DNA of 64,000 nt. Origin: Zingiber officinale (taxonomy: Eukaryota; Streptophyta; Magnoliopsida; Zingiberales; Zingiberaceae). Shown here piece by piece: positions 12,173 to 24,585 of this stretch (the first letter of the stretch is position 1; each line of letters opens with the position of its first letter). The notes under the pieces are model-generated. The model saw only the letters and a program-made list of their open reading frames with translations. It made no database searches and was not told the origin of the DNA. The stretch spans positions 53,352,722 through 53,416,721 of the forward strand of contig NC_056000.1 in assembly GCF_018446385.1 (NCBI RefSeq), given 5' to 3'. The position numbers and the translations under genes are program-made.

Positions 12173-13992
12173 CCTTAAGTGTCCAAAGCACCTAACTATC
12201 CAACTAGAGGCTGCACGAGATCAGTCAACCACATATCACTGTGGGCAGCCATAAGGTATAACAATCCAGCAATCAAATCAAACTCATCGTCAAATCTATC
12301 AACATCGTAGTGAGTCACCCACTAATAAGAATATGGGTTGACAGGGTAATCCAACAAATGACACAATGCAGACACTCCACATCCTGCATTCAACATAAGT
12401 AGAATCATCATGCTGCTACCAACAATACATCTGACACACTTGCTCATACAACATATGTATGATTGAGATAATCCTCCAATTTGTACACACCAAACACACT
12501 CATAGCACAGGTATAAATCAGTGTGATGCCTCCAACAATACCTACCGAACCCGTGTGCATATATCAACATAGGTATAATCAACAATACACCTCAACAACA
12601 CTCACATGACATATATACACCTATGCCAAGAGTATAATCAACGTAATACTTCTAACAAATCATAATCGACACGAGTATACTCTCAAAACAATCATATAAT
12701 AAACAAGATACCTCAAATATTACACCGAACACATCTGCACATATCACAACTCAGATTAAATCGATAAGATACATCCAATAAAACACTCAAACATATGTGC
12801 ACATTCCACAACATAGTTTTTAGTTGACAAATACCTCCAATAAATAATCAGACATGTATGTCTAACCACTCGGGTATAATCTACTAGAAACCCATAATAA
12901 TCATATGTATAAATGTGAACGACCCAAAAGATAAAGTCAGAATTCAAGAACATCAAGACATCCTCATTTTTATCCTCAAAAATATCAGCCCACATAATAT
13001 CAGATGAATAAGTCTCTACTCCCCATGAGAGCAAGTTAACATTCAAAACATCAAATCATTATTTATCCACATAGTCCAATATCAGAGGAAGCAAATATCA
13101 ATTTTATCATCCTGTTAACTAACCACAACTAACCAGATTTATTAAAATTCCTAGGCACACTCAACCGTAAACTCTCTAGCACCCGATCTATATCTGATCA
13201 TCAACTATAATCATCAAACCTGTGAATATCATACATGACACTCACTATGTCACCATCAACGACAACCCAAACAATAGATCATCAAAACAAATATCTAGTA
13301 ATAGATCATCAGATAACCACATAACATTTACTCTCATAAATCATTAGAAATCAACACATCACAATATCTGATCTCACAATATTCCTCAACCTCAAATCAT
13401 TCTTAACAATGATCAAACATGATAACTCCCCAAATGACCAATTTTCATCGTATCGGATACCCTAATATCCAAAAGATATGAGTATAAAAACTCTACTGGC
13501 TAAGTCAACAGGAATATGTAGGTATCATCCATTAGCCAGCTAACAATAGCAGAGGCTGGTATGTGCCTCCATCTCCTACTAGTAGTAACAGAAGCTAAAA
13601 CTACTGATGGTATGATATGAAAAATCACCAGAGACTATAATCCTTGATCTCTATTAAGGTCAACCATGCTCACTGGCTAACCCATCACATGTAATATGTG
13701 TTACAACAACCAGACATGTACTAAATAAAGATTGCTAATACACGTCATAAACTATAAAATTAAACATCATACCTATATGCTGTCTGGAGATGTTCCATCG
13801 CTGTCCAGTCCCCAACTTCTAACCTCAAAATTCCGAACATGAAAATCACCGGAAATCCATATAAATCCGAAATGAAAATCCATAACATATACATAATGGA
13901 AAATCCGTGCAATCCAAAATAACTACCCAGTTTGACTCGCAAACTTGGGCTAACCCAAATATCCAGAACACCAAAAGCAGGTAACATAACCC
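12173..13992. repeat. Non-coding, loosely repetitive filler in place of gag
   Basis: About 1.8 kb of AT- and CA-rich sequence. Loose copies of a 'catatgtgcacat...ggtataatcaac...cctccaac' theme recur roughly every 60 bp between 12250 and 13080. From 13080 to 13990 I see no clear repeat and no gag or protease motif in any frame. The short minus-strand open frames here have no recognisable domain. Confidence 0.55.
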
Positions 13993-14161
13993 GCTCTGAT
14001 ACCAATAAATTGGTATCAGTTAAATCTCAAAAATCCGTAATACAAAAAAAACAACAAGTATCGCCAAACTTGGCGCTCTGATACCATATAAATTGGTATC
14101 AGGTTATCCCAAATATCCAAAATACGAAAACAAAGATCGTAAAACTTAAGCTCTGATACCA
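13993..14161 (-). repeat. Primer-binding site and two upstream copies (three PBS motifs)
   Basis: The 12-mer gctctgatacca (minus strand TGGTATCAGAGC, the initiator tRNA-Met primer site) occurs at 13993-14004, 14075-14086 and 14150-14161. The last is 6 nt from the LTR and is the expected working site. The first two are each followed by 'tggtatcag', giving hairpins: ctgataccaat pairs with attggtatcag near 13997-14018, and ctgatacca with tggtatcag at 14078-14102. The spacing is 82 and 75 bp. Confidence 0.85.
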
Positions 14162-14167
14162 CTAAAT

Positions 14168-16724
14168 TGTCACGCCCCGGAGGAGTCCCTGTCCGAAGAA
14201 ATTTCGGCAGCATCTCCCCTATACAGCGGACAATCTGAAACTTTTCTACATCCTCATATACCTCAGCCACATGCGGCTGGAATAAAAACAATAATAAAAT
14301 ACAACCATACAAACATCCACGCAGTTTATATATAAGTAAACAAAACAGTAATACCACGACTCGAAACCAACCCTACTCCGCTACACCCATAAAACACAAA
14401 TCCGACAAACTCACCTCTTCTGCCGTCCAGGCAGGCATGTAGTAAAACATATCGAATAAAAATCATAAAATCCATACAATGTCTATACCATCAACTAGAA
14501 CAAGTTTAGCATAATCTAAGTAAGAAAAACCAAAAACTAACAATATCTTTGAGATCTGCAGGGACTAGCAACTGAAACTCTCTCCTGACAGCATCTACCT
14601 GAAAAATAACAACAATGGAGGCGGGGTGAGTCCAACACTCAGCAGGTACAACTGATATGCAAAATAACATCATGCGTACAGTCTCCTGATATAAAAGGAT
14701 GAAATGCAAATGAAGTAAACAAGAGAAAAACTGTACTAACCAGGACCTGGGTATAAGGACAAACAGTCCGAGTGACATAGAAATCCTGTATGCATGTCAA
14801 ACATAGGCGTCCAAACAATATATAGCATATAAATACAGCAAGCACAAACACAAGCAATTAATGCATCATGCATATGATGCCAAACGCCAGTCGATCATCT
14901 CACACACAATAGTGAGGCCGAGTGGGTAGGGCTGTGACAACCGTGCACTCTGTCGTCACTACTCCTGATGAGTGACCGAGTGGAGGGGATGCTGTCGGAG
15001 TACACCTATCCTCCTACTCCAAATCATAAATGAGGGAGCGCAATGCTCTCAACTCCCGGTACACGATGACGGGGAGGAATCTCTGCCGGCTAACACGTTG
15101 CATCACGCTACCCATGAGCGGACCAACGGAGCCAAACAAAGTCCCTGCTGCAACACACACTGCCTGAATCGACCACTAACCCATGAGTGGTGGTGTGTGC
15201 AGATCCATGTAACTGGCGATGTGCTCAACAATAATGGAGCGGACTATCGCACAGCATGCAATCATGCAAATGGTGCATGACACTAACCACAAAATATCCT
15301 GAGCTAATCCATATATATATAAAAGTGCACCATAGGTCAACGAATCAAATCAAAGGTACACTGAAGGTAGAAAACCTTGGTCCCGAACATGGTGAAGTAT
15401 GGTATATCACTACCCCTATAAGCATGTATCAACAGGTAAGGAATACATGAGATGCAAAACAAGCAATCAACCAATCATGTAACAGGTATCGGGTAGTGAT
15501 TAACCGAAACAAATAAGAGAACATAATTATTGCTACTTGTTAAATTCACTACTATGCATATCAAAGACATAAAGTCAAAAGTACCCGCCTCCAATAGAAT
15601 GGTTCAAATCCGACATTGAGATACTCGTCTCGCGTCAAAGTCCTGTATCCAATAGATATACGATTATTTAGCTAAATTCCTATAAATAGCTAAATAAATT
15701 CTTTAACCCTAAATTAGGGCAAAAACCCAAATCTCAAAAACACATAAACCTAATCAACATACACATGATCGTCTAACCAAATCCTCCAATTCAGAGCATG
15801 ATCTACAACAAGTATTCAAATACATCTAATCCTTACCCTAATTCACAATCCAAGTGATTGCGGTGAAAGGTTGCTTGCTGCTGAAATTTGAACAAGCAAT
15901 TGTTTGTTAATCCACAACACACAAAAACCCGCTGTAATTCTTCCTTCAATTCACAGCCCTCACTTCTGTGGACTAAGGTCTTTTGGTGCTGATCAAATAA
16001 CGCCACAACCCCACTTCCTCACCAATCCGTGACCTAGAATAGTAGCAAGGAGAAGATCACGAATTAAGATTGGAGATTCCTGCCAAGAATTAACCGAATT
16101 TCAAACTAACTTTCCTCCCAAGATCGACTAGGGCACGCGACTGGTGGCTAGGGCAGAGGCGTCCGAGGAGAATCGGCAGTAAGGGCTCGGCAAGCAACTG
16201 TTGCCGGCTGTGGCGACCTGAGGGCGAAGCGAGTAGAGGAAGAGAAGGCTTTGTCGAAAATGGCTAAGGCCCAGGGGGGTGCGGCGCTGCTCTGTGCATC
16301 GCCGGCGGCTAGGGCACAGAGACGGCGTCGCTGTGGTGGCGGCACGAGAAGAGAAACCTAGGGCACAGCCGCGACCGGTGCCGGACCTGGTGGCCGGCGG
16401 TGTGCGGCTCAGGAGAGAAGATGAAGAGAAAGAAACCGCTCGGCGGTTAGGGCTCGGAGGAATCTCGTCGGCGCGCGGAGGAGAAGCTGCAGCTCGGGTG
16501 CGCGAGGGAGAGAAGAAAAACGAAGAAAAGAAATGAGAAAAAGAAAATAAATAAATAAAATCAACTTTTTCTCACTTAATTGGATAGCCTAAACAGGTTT
16601 TTCCGGGCTCCGTTTTTTTATCCCCGTTAACTCGTCTATACGAGTTCCGAAAAATTTCCAAAAAATTTCCAAAAATTCCGGAAAAATTCCCTTATCAATA
16701 TTTGCCTATTTTCGGTATTTTACA
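14168..16724 (-). repeat. 5' LTR of the Gypsy element
   Basis: 2557 bp, nearly collinear with the left LTR. It has about 88 bp (about 16255-16343) that the other LTR lacks. Open frames at 14972-15450 and 16148-16536 are LTR shadows with counterparts in the other copy. Confidence 0.9.
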
Positions 16725-16811
16725 ACCTCCCCTATAGTATCGTCACCGTTGAGATAACCACCAAGTTTGGGATGGATTGGTGTGATTCCTCTACGCTTAG
16801 GACGACAATAT
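16725..16811 (-). pseudogene. rrn5: Nuclear plastid-DNA insert: 5' two thirds of plastid 5S rRNA gene
   Basis: On the minus strand from about 16811: GTCCTAAGCGTAGAGGAA, then CACACCAATCCATCCC, AACTTGGTGGTTA, GGTGACGATACT and AGGGGAGGT. These are the conserved plastid 5S rRNA blocks, with a few substitutions and a small deletion. The gene then continues at 6965 on the far side of the Gypsy insertion. The shared GAGGT is the target duplication. Confidence 0.85.
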
Positions 16812-16905
16812 AAGTAGGGGATCAAGCCTAATGATGTAATAGGATCTATGTAACTTACCTCACTTAGTGAGATAAAAACTTGGTTATTGTTATTTTTTTT
16901 ATGTT
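16812..16905 (-). mobile_element. Tail fragment of a non-LTR element
   Basis: On the minus strand: 'aacaataaccaag', 'ttatctcactaagtgagg' and 'catagatcctattac'. This resembles the CCAAG..TTATCCCACTAAGTGGGGTCGGC..ATGGATCC signature that I recall from the ends of plant RTE-type LINEs and related SINEs. It is only a fragment. A second copy is at 18309-18351. Confidence 0.45.
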
Positions 16906-19329
16906 TATGTTTTTTTGGGAAAAAATGGTAAGAATTCAACTTTTTAGAATTGGTTCATCATGAAATGTTAATGAATCATCCTCAGTTAATAGATGAAGTA
17001 TTGAAAAGAAGGTTAGAGAGGGGTGGGGTGGTAAATAATCTTATCTACAACTTAACAAGAAGGAAATTTAAACATAAAATACAAACAATTAAGTAAATAC
17101 ACAAAAAAAAGAGTAAGAAGAGGCAATGTTAACTCCAGTTCTTTACATGGTTTGATAGCTCCTAAATTCCTGTTCCATGGCCTTCGAATTTTCAGTAGGT
17201 CACAACATGAAATTTATTAATTTTCTTCTTTTTGAAACTCTTAAGGAAGGTGGGAAAACTCCTTACAAGGCCTTGAGTAAAAAAAAAAAAATGCAATTAA
17301 AGAGAGAGAGAGAGAGCTTTAGTAGAGAGTTTGACAGAGTATAGTTGCTTTAGAAAAGTTCCTCTTTATAGCTCATAGATTTTATATTTATAGCTTTGGC
17401 CAAGCTCTCAAGAAGTCTCTAGAATCATCTAGTTGCCCTTAAATCACGAGTTGACTATTTGTTGTTGGCCGATGTTGGATAACTGCTTTTATTGTTATTT
17501 TAGTTGATTGCTCATTCCATCAATCAATTGCCTCTATCTTGAACAAACTATTTTGTTACAACCATCCAACTACCATCACTCAATTGCTCCTATTATACTG
17601 CTATATGTTGTTACAATAAATTAACTATTACTCCTGTCGACTCAAAATAAACACTAGATGAATGCTTTTCAGGAGACGATTAAACAGAATGTTTCAAAAC
17701 AAATAGTAGGTTTCTCAGTTGGCTGGTGCAGTCAACTTATTCATAATTAGTCGATTGCTAAGTCGACTGACACATTCTAAATCATGTCATTTGCTCACTC
17801 AGTGAGCAGTAGATTAATAGTTTTAATTCAATTGACTGGAATGGTGACGAGCCAATTTGAAGGCTTTCATTCGTGCCCATGATTAGATGTTCACTCTGCT
17901 CATCGTTGCACAAATAAAATCCGTCAAGTCGGCATTGGAGAGAACCCTTCTCTAAGTATAAGACCTTAAATGAAATATTCTTCGACTTGCCAAGCCTTCC
18001 ATGGGTTGAGTATTTGTCATGCCAATTATCGGATCAATCTTGATTTGTTAGGGACTTCTTCTTGTCAGGTATCTTATCACCACCCTTGATTTATTGGAAC
18101 TTCTCCTTGCTAGACATTCAATCACCTTTTATCTGTCAGGGCTTCTTCTCTGCTTTGTGACCTTTTCCAGCATACACTTGCCACAAGCTAATTAAACACA
18201 TTTTTCAACACCCAAGATCAAAGCCGATTGCACCACCAATAGACATAAGTTTTGTTCCAGAATTTTGGGAAATTATTGTTCAAAATGATGAAGAAAGAAT
18301 CAAATGTAAGAATAACAACAACCAAGTCTTATCCCACTAAGTGGTGTCGGCAAAGAATCAAATGTAAGAAAATTTTGTCATGCAAATCTTCTAGTGGGAT
18401 ATGCCACCTTACTAAGTCAAATATCATAAAATAGAACATTATGTTTTACTATTTGTAGTCTTACTATTCTTTTTCACATGAAATTGATAGAAGACTCACT
18501 AATCCTGAATATATGGTGAAGTTTGAATCATCATTCTTAATAATCGATTCTACAGATTTTGAAATTTTTGTTGGGATATATTTACAACTTCTTTATAAGG
18601 GAATCTTTAGAAATGCATTATTTTTTTTTGAGATTTAAAATTAAATCTCGTTCTTCTGCAAAGAATTATATTAATATTAATATATGATGTTTGCAATAGT
18701 AGCCACTCCGCAATGGATAGATGAAAACTTTTATACAATAAAGAATTGCTAGTTTTAGAAGTGTAGAATATCTTTCTAATACGTTACCATATCCTACTAA
18801 TATTTATAGTGTAGCATAGGCTTATTGTATCACCTATATATCTTTCTTTCATTACATTTTATAAGACAACAAAAAATGATGTGCCAGTTTAAAGATAAAT
18901 TTAATTCTATATTAAATTGTAGGCTTTTCCATATTTGTTATGCTTGTAATATTTTAAATGTGTGATCAAGATAATCTAAAACTAATTAGTGAATGCGTAC
19001 ATTAAATTGATGTAATGCATGTTACCTTTTCCATCGGTTCTCTGTGTACTGCAAGAAGAATGTAGCTTGTTTATATATTACAGTGGTTCTCTTTTAGGTT
19101 TTTCAAGCTTGGGTTTCTCTGTATATATTTAAACTCAAGATGAGTAGTACACTTCTTGATTATTAATTCACTTTTAGTAGCTAATGGATCTCTTTTAAGA
19201 TATGTTTACCTACAGGGATGAAAAAATAATAATTTAATTATATTTTCACTTTACTACAATGGATAAGCTATGATAAATGGATGGTAAATAAAGGAATGAA
19301 TGGCTCGTTCATTCGACGTACTCATTTGA
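16906..19329. other. Gene-poor AT-rich stretch
   Basis: No coding region recognised. It contains an (AG)8 microsatellite at 17301-17316 after an A-tract, and a plus-strand 'ccaagtcttatcccactaag' non-LTR tail motif at 18309-18351. The 17430-17860 part has several 'ttgactg'/'agtcgactg' motifs like those in Sirevirus-type LTRs, so part may be a decayed LTR. Short open frames such as 18252-18434 show no domain. Confidence 0.5.
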
Positions 19330-20060
19330 TCCGTCCTATTTACTCAACTTGCGCAACCTGTTCAGACAACCAAGTCCAACAGATATCTAGGCCCTTGCAG
19401 CTTGTTTGGTTTGTTTGAAAAACCTAGCCTATGCAACCCAATCAACTTGTCCGAACCATCCCTCATCTTGTTTAAACTATTCAATCCACTTGACTCATTC
19501 AAACCGTTTGGCCCATCCAACCCAATTAGTTTGTAAGAACTACCTGGCCTGCCCAAGTGTCTCATTTTTCCACGCCACTTGATCAGCATGCTCAGCTTGA
19601 TGAGAGCACTTGTCCTACTTAACTCTCCCAATTCACTTTGCTTGCTCGAGCTACTTGACTTGCTAAATTAACTTAGCCTGCTTGCCCCGCTCATCCACCT
19701 AGGCTGCTCTACTCACCTGACCATTTTGTCTTGCTTGTTTTATTTGTCAGGACCGGCCCATTTAGCCCAATCTACTTCATCAACCCACCCGACTTGCTTG
19801 GCCTGGTTGACTCGTCTAACCCATTTGACCCACTTGACTCGCCTAACCTGTCCAATCTTCCAGCCCATTTGATTCGATCAGCTCTTTTGATTTGACTGAT
19901 TCTATTGGTCTACTAGGCTTAGTTCAACCCGATCAAATCAATTAGCTCACCTGACCTATCTCACTTGATTTGATTTTTTGGGCTCTTCTAGCCTATCCAA
20001 ATTGTCTGATCGGTTGAGCTTGCTTGGCCTGCTCAGCTGGAGAAGTCCATTTGCTAGTTT
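19330..20060. repeat. Degenerate short-unit repeat tract
   Basis: About 700 bp of pyrimidine-rich sequence in which variants of 'ccatttgacccacttgactcgcctaacc' recur with a loose 10-12 bp rhythm. The minus-strand open frame at 19362-19631 translates into a monotonous Gly/Leu/Asn-rich pattern because of this rhythm and is not a recognisable protein. Confidence 0.5.
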
Positions 20061-20573
20061 GGCTCCTGTATGCCACCTAACCTTTGGCTCAATCGGCCTC
20101 ATTAACTTATGTTGGTGCTCACAAGTTCATCGTTTAGGTTTGATAACGAGGTCAGTGATTGCGAGTCCAGTGTTCACTAGGTCTGCTAACATTTTGTTGT
20201 CGTAAGTGCAGATTATTTCACAAACAGTCACAATTGTAATTATTTTTGCAAGGAGTCATAAATAAACATCTTTTGGTAAGGGCGAACTTTAGTTTTCGTC
20301 CAATTTGGGTGGAACCAAAATTGTGGAATAGAGAGATCTATCTTCTATCCAATATTTTATTTTTTTTTTCAGTAGTAAGGATAGAAAATTCTAAACATCT
20401 ATTCTCTTTATAATCTATCCTTTCAGTTTTCTATCCAAGTAAACAATCCCTTAAGGTTGAGTTTACTTGGGGTGGAAAGATAGAAGGGAGAGGGGGAGGG
20501 CAGGGAAAATAACCAAAGAAAATGTAGGAGTGACACAAGCTTCATGTACAATTTTGTAAGTCTTTCCCTCCGT

Positions 20574-20618
20574 CCCCCTTCCCCCTTCCCCCTTCCCCCT
20601 TCCCCCTTCCCCCTTCCC
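20574..20618. repeat. (CCCCCTT)6 heptamer array
   Basis: Six perfect CCCCCTT units (20574-20615) followed by CCC. On the minus strand this is a G5-run array able in principle to form a G-quadruplex. It is not the plant telomere unit CCCTAAA. It lies about 490 bp before the WRKY exon. The rest of 20061-21107 shows nothing recognisable. Confidence 0.9.
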
Positions 20619-21107
20619 TAAGAGATTGGTAAATTGCTTTTCACAAAGTGCACAATGTGCTGATGCTCTATGAGCTAGAATGTATCATAAACAAATGGTC
20701 TAATCCTCAGAGCTTGCCGACTCTAAATGAATGAGATAATAATTTTAATGCCATGTCATTCTTGAAAGATGGGTTGCAAGTCTGTTGGCCTAAGGCTTCC
20801 CCTCCTAGGTGTTGGCTGACACCACCTCTTTCTACCATATGGGCATCGACCTTGATACCATCTTTTGCCGATTAGGCACAGGAGTCTAAGACTGATATTG
20901 TACTAAATTTTTACCCCTAAGCCATATACTAGTATTTCATGCTAACCAAGACAAGTTCACATAGGTAGTGCTGCATGATCATTTCATTATTATTCTATAC
21001 TACATGATGAACACACATGCATAATAGTACTGACTCAATTGCTTCACTTTTGTTATTTGCTGTTTTATGTTGTTTTACAACCATCCATTTCCTTTTATAT
21101 AATGCAG

Positions 21108-21624
21108 AAGCTACTATAGGTGCACTCATAGTGGTTGTCCTGTTCGTAAGCACGTCGAGAGATCATCACATGATGCAAAATCTCTTCTTATCACTTATGA
21201 GGGCGAGCACAATCACCCTCAGCCATCAAAATACACTAATGCATCATCATCGACTGCTATTAAAGTTGCCACAGCTGTTGCTGATGAACACCTTGGCACA
21301 TCCCCCATTTCTGGAAAAAGTTTGTCTGCCCAGTCACCTCAGAATACCAAAGCGGAGAAAGCAAATAGGGGTTCAAAATTTGAACTCAGGGATGATCGGG
21401 CATTGGAATCAACTCAAGCCCATCTAACTACTGCAGTTGAAGAAGAAGCTGCTGATATGAATCTCGAAAATGGAGGTGATCCAGCACCGGAATCCGCTCA
21501 AGCTCTTCTGAGCATGGAATTCAACTCATCCTCAGGAGATAGCAGCGGCATGAATAGCTCTGAAGGCATCAAAAGCTCCATGATTAACAAAACTTCAGCT
21601 TCAGTGTCTATTCAAAGCACCTAA
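21108..21624 (+). pseudogene. WRKY group I transcription factor, last exon only (partial gene)
   Basis: WRKY proteins are nuclear factors that bind W-box DNA. After a splice acceptor (ataatgcag, AG at 21106-21107) the frame completes a split codon and encodes [18 protein letters not shown], then [20 protein letters not shown]. This is the zinc-binding half of a C-terminal WRKY domain: CX4C, 23 residues, then HNH. The intron position matches the conserved intron that interrupts this domain. About 130 residues of Ser/Glu-rich tail follow, ending TAA at 21622-21624. I found no WRKYGQK-bearing exon upstream in the window, so this is either the end of a gene with a very long intron or an orphan fragment. 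The exon itself has no stop or frameshift. Open frames that start in the preceding intron (21017-21427) are shadows. Confidence 0.85.
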
Positions 21625-23055
21625 ATCAATATACTTACTGCAATTTTGACGCATGCGCTTTATTTAACTTTTCTAGAGATTTGTTGTAATTGCATCTGTA
21701 TAGTCTTTCAATGACGTCCCTCATTTAACATTAGTTGGCAATGTCTCATACTCCAATTATCAGGGTTAACTTTGATCTGTAAAAATTTCTCTAATTATTA
21801 ATCCTGTTACTAACTTTAATCTTGTCGAAATTCTTTTGAATTGCATATAAAGCTCATGGGGATGGTGGGGATTCTAAACTTTCCAAGGATCTTGAATTGA
21901 TTAGTCCTTTGGATTAGTGTGCTACCTTTATTGTCATGGAGCATGTTGATAGTCTAACTATAGACCTTGGATTGTCTAGCTTTTTGGTGAGTTGGTGGTT
22001 AGTAAATTTATGATTGTCTTTTGGTAGGAAATGTTGAAGAATCTTAATTTCTTTAATGTGATTAGGCCCAATTAAATGATATTAATATTTGATAACAAGT
22101 CCTAACTAATCTGTATTAATTGATGATATTGTCTTAAATTTACAATTCTAGCCTTTCATTGTTGATCATTGGAAGAGCATTAAGTTTGGTTGTACTTAGA
22201 GAATGAGCATAAAGAAGTTGGAGCCTTCATCTTGGTGAAAGTGTTTAACTTTGAAATCTTTTAAAGATATGTATGAAATGTATTTTGAGTCTGACTAGAT
22301 TCCTATAAGAATAATGATGAGGCACTAAAGATGACAAAATAGGTTGATCTAGCTGAACATGACTTGGGTTGAGTTGTGTACCGCTTAATAAACCGCTCAA
22401 TATGAATTATCATGGGTCATGTCAAACATAACCTATGTAATATTTTATTGATAAGTTGGATTGAGTTGATGTGTAAAGTTATGGTACAATGGTAGAATAC
22501 TCCTATAGTCTTTCTTAAGTATCTTGATTATATTTGAAAAATATATAGTTTATATTATTTTTTAATAGTCAAATATCTGAATTATTAAAAAAAATAAAAT
22601 TAAATTAAAAAAAATGATAAACATGATTCTACTATTTGCCTACCATCAGAAGGTGGGGAGGGAGGACAAGGTGGATCATACTTGGCGTGGTCTATCTTTG
22701 TCACGATTTGAATTTGATATTGACAACTCACTTCACTTCCATACGTTTATCTAATCCATCAAGTTTATACATATCTCCAATGCATCATTCTTCAAGCGAT
22801 AACTCTTCTTATCCAATACCCTATTACCCACATTAAAACAGACTTAGACGCTATTGTAAATATGAGAATTGTGAGTACATTATGATAAATAACAACTAAA
22901 TAGGGCATATAGAAGCATCGATTTTCGCTGATCTAATACATTTAACTCGTTATAGTTTCCTAAACTATTGGTAGAATTTAAGTAAAACATAAGTTCATTT
23001 ACCTCAATGTGAAATTTATTATTTGAGACTCGACTTGATTAGTTCCAATGAGTAC
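21625..23055. other. Downstream of WRKY exon; no gene seen
   Basis: Probable 3' UTR at the start, then AT-rich intergenic sequence. I recognise no domain in either strand. Confidence 0.5.
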
Positions 23056-23640
23056 TAAGAGCAACTTCAACCGGTGCCTTTTACACCATTTTAGTGTAAA
23101 AGGGACACCATATCTCCTCCAATGAAGACTCTAAAACTTGCACCAAAATGGTGCAAGTACGGATTTTTTAAATATAATATATTATAATCTTAAATTTATA
23201 TTTAAAATATTCTTAAATATTATAAATTAATATTATTTAATTTAACTGAATTTATTATGTAAATTTTATATATTATAAAATTATATTAGTTATTAACTTA
23301 AATAATTAATATTTAAAATATTTGTTATATTACTAAGATTATAAATATATTAAAATTTATAATATTAGTAATTTCATAACAAACACACAATTAAACATTT
23401 AAAATTTCAAAATACATAACACATAGTCCATCATACAATTTAAAGATGCCACAAACACTAAAGTAAATATACATTTAAATAACTACTATAACATTGCAAT
23501 ACTAAACAAATCAATGTTTAATATTCTGGAAAATCACCTCCTAATAAACCACCGAAGTAATCATAAAATTTACCGGAACCATTCAAAAGATCTTGAGATC
23601 CTTGTTCTTCTTCTTGAGACGAATTGATCCTAGATCCTTC

Positions 23641-24568
23641 TCATTGATGTGGAATTGATTGAGATTTTTGGTTTTCAATCCTCTTTTGCATAATTCTGAC
23701 TTGTTCACCGCGAATAAATTCATGCATTATCGGATCAGCAATGATATTCAAATCTTTGAATAAAATTTTATTCTCTTCCTTGAACATAGCAACGTTGGTA
23801 TTTCGATCCAACGCCGCAACAAGTTCGTCATTCTGTGAAACCATTTTACTAAATTGTTGTTCATTCTTTCTCTTCAGTTTTGCTTTCTTCACCCCAATAG
23901 GTCGTTTAGTTGAAGTACCACCACTGTCTGAATCAGTGATGTTAAGATTAAACGAAGAGACATGTGGAGATGAAGGTGAATAAACATCTTTCTCGAGATT
24001 ATATGATTGAGAATAATCAACTTGAGCAGTTTGTCGTTGCACTCTCGTAGATGCAGCTTTGATGTTGTCACTGTTGAATTTCTCAATACCTTGAAGAATG
24101 CTCCACACATGTCCAAATTTGAAGCCCTTTGAGTAATTAGGGTCTTGTACTAATAATATTTGAGCACGATTCATCTGTAAAAAAATAATACAATTATGAA
24201 ACAAAATTAATAACTAAATTAGATATTGAAAACAACTTGGATAGTCTACAAAAGGAATAATGAAAATAACTTACAATATCTTCCTCTGATGCTCCACTTG
24301 GATTCAATTCTTCGATTTGTCGTACACAACCCTTCAATTTGGAAACAACAGCAATCATAGTATTCATTCTTTTTTGTAATGATCTTCTCGGTCACTCTGA
24401 ATTTTTAAAATTTGGATCTTGATTAAACTCTATCTCAACTCTTGCCCAAAATTGATCCTTTTTTTGGTTGATTCCTATGATTGGATTTTGAGAAATATGA
24501 AGATAAACATGACATAAATGTTTATCTTCTTCAACTGAGTAGAATGATGAACGAGAATTCAAACTCAT
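23641..24568 (-). pseudogene. Harbinger ORF1 (Myb/SANT-like plus NAM-like protein), one stop
   Basis: ORF1 helps the transposase bind DNA and enter the nucleus in this superfamily. Exon 1 runs 24568 to 24275: start MSLNSRSSFYSVEEDKHLC, a trihelix/Myb-like segment with EDKHLCHVYLHIS and QFWARVEIEF. Donor GTAAGT follows at 24274. The intron ends at the acceptor before 24174. Exon 2 runs 24174 to 23641 with YSKGFKFGHVWSILQ and a Lys-rich NAM-associated C-terminus ending IPHQ. A TGA at 24394-24392 (codon 59) replaces an expected tryptophan before PRRSLQKRM. Otherwise 275 residues are open. A TATATAA box lies at 24618-24624. Overlapping plus-strand frames are shadows. Confidence 0.8.
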
Positions 24569-24585
24569 TTTTTTTCAAGAGTAAA

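Larger units (their letters stand above)
6966..16724 (-). mobile_element. Complete Ty3/Gypsy chromovirus (Tekay/Del-like), non-autonomous
   Basis: Two direct LTRs (6966-9436 and 14168-16724) run TGTCAC to TTTACA on the plus strand. They are flanked by the 5-bp duplication ACCTC at 6961-6965 and 16725-16729. On the minus strand the 5' LTR is on the right, followed by a TGGTATCAGAGC primer site. The internal part (9437-14167) keeps a decayed pol with a C-terminal chromodomain-like end, which suggests the Tekay/Del group. I see no gag or protease. The element inserted into a nuclear plastid 5S copy. The LTRs have diverged visibly, including indels. Confidence 0.9.

Noticed and set aside
20574-20618. 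Interstitial telomere repeat
   Set aside because: The unit is CCCCCTT, not CCCTAAA or a common variant.
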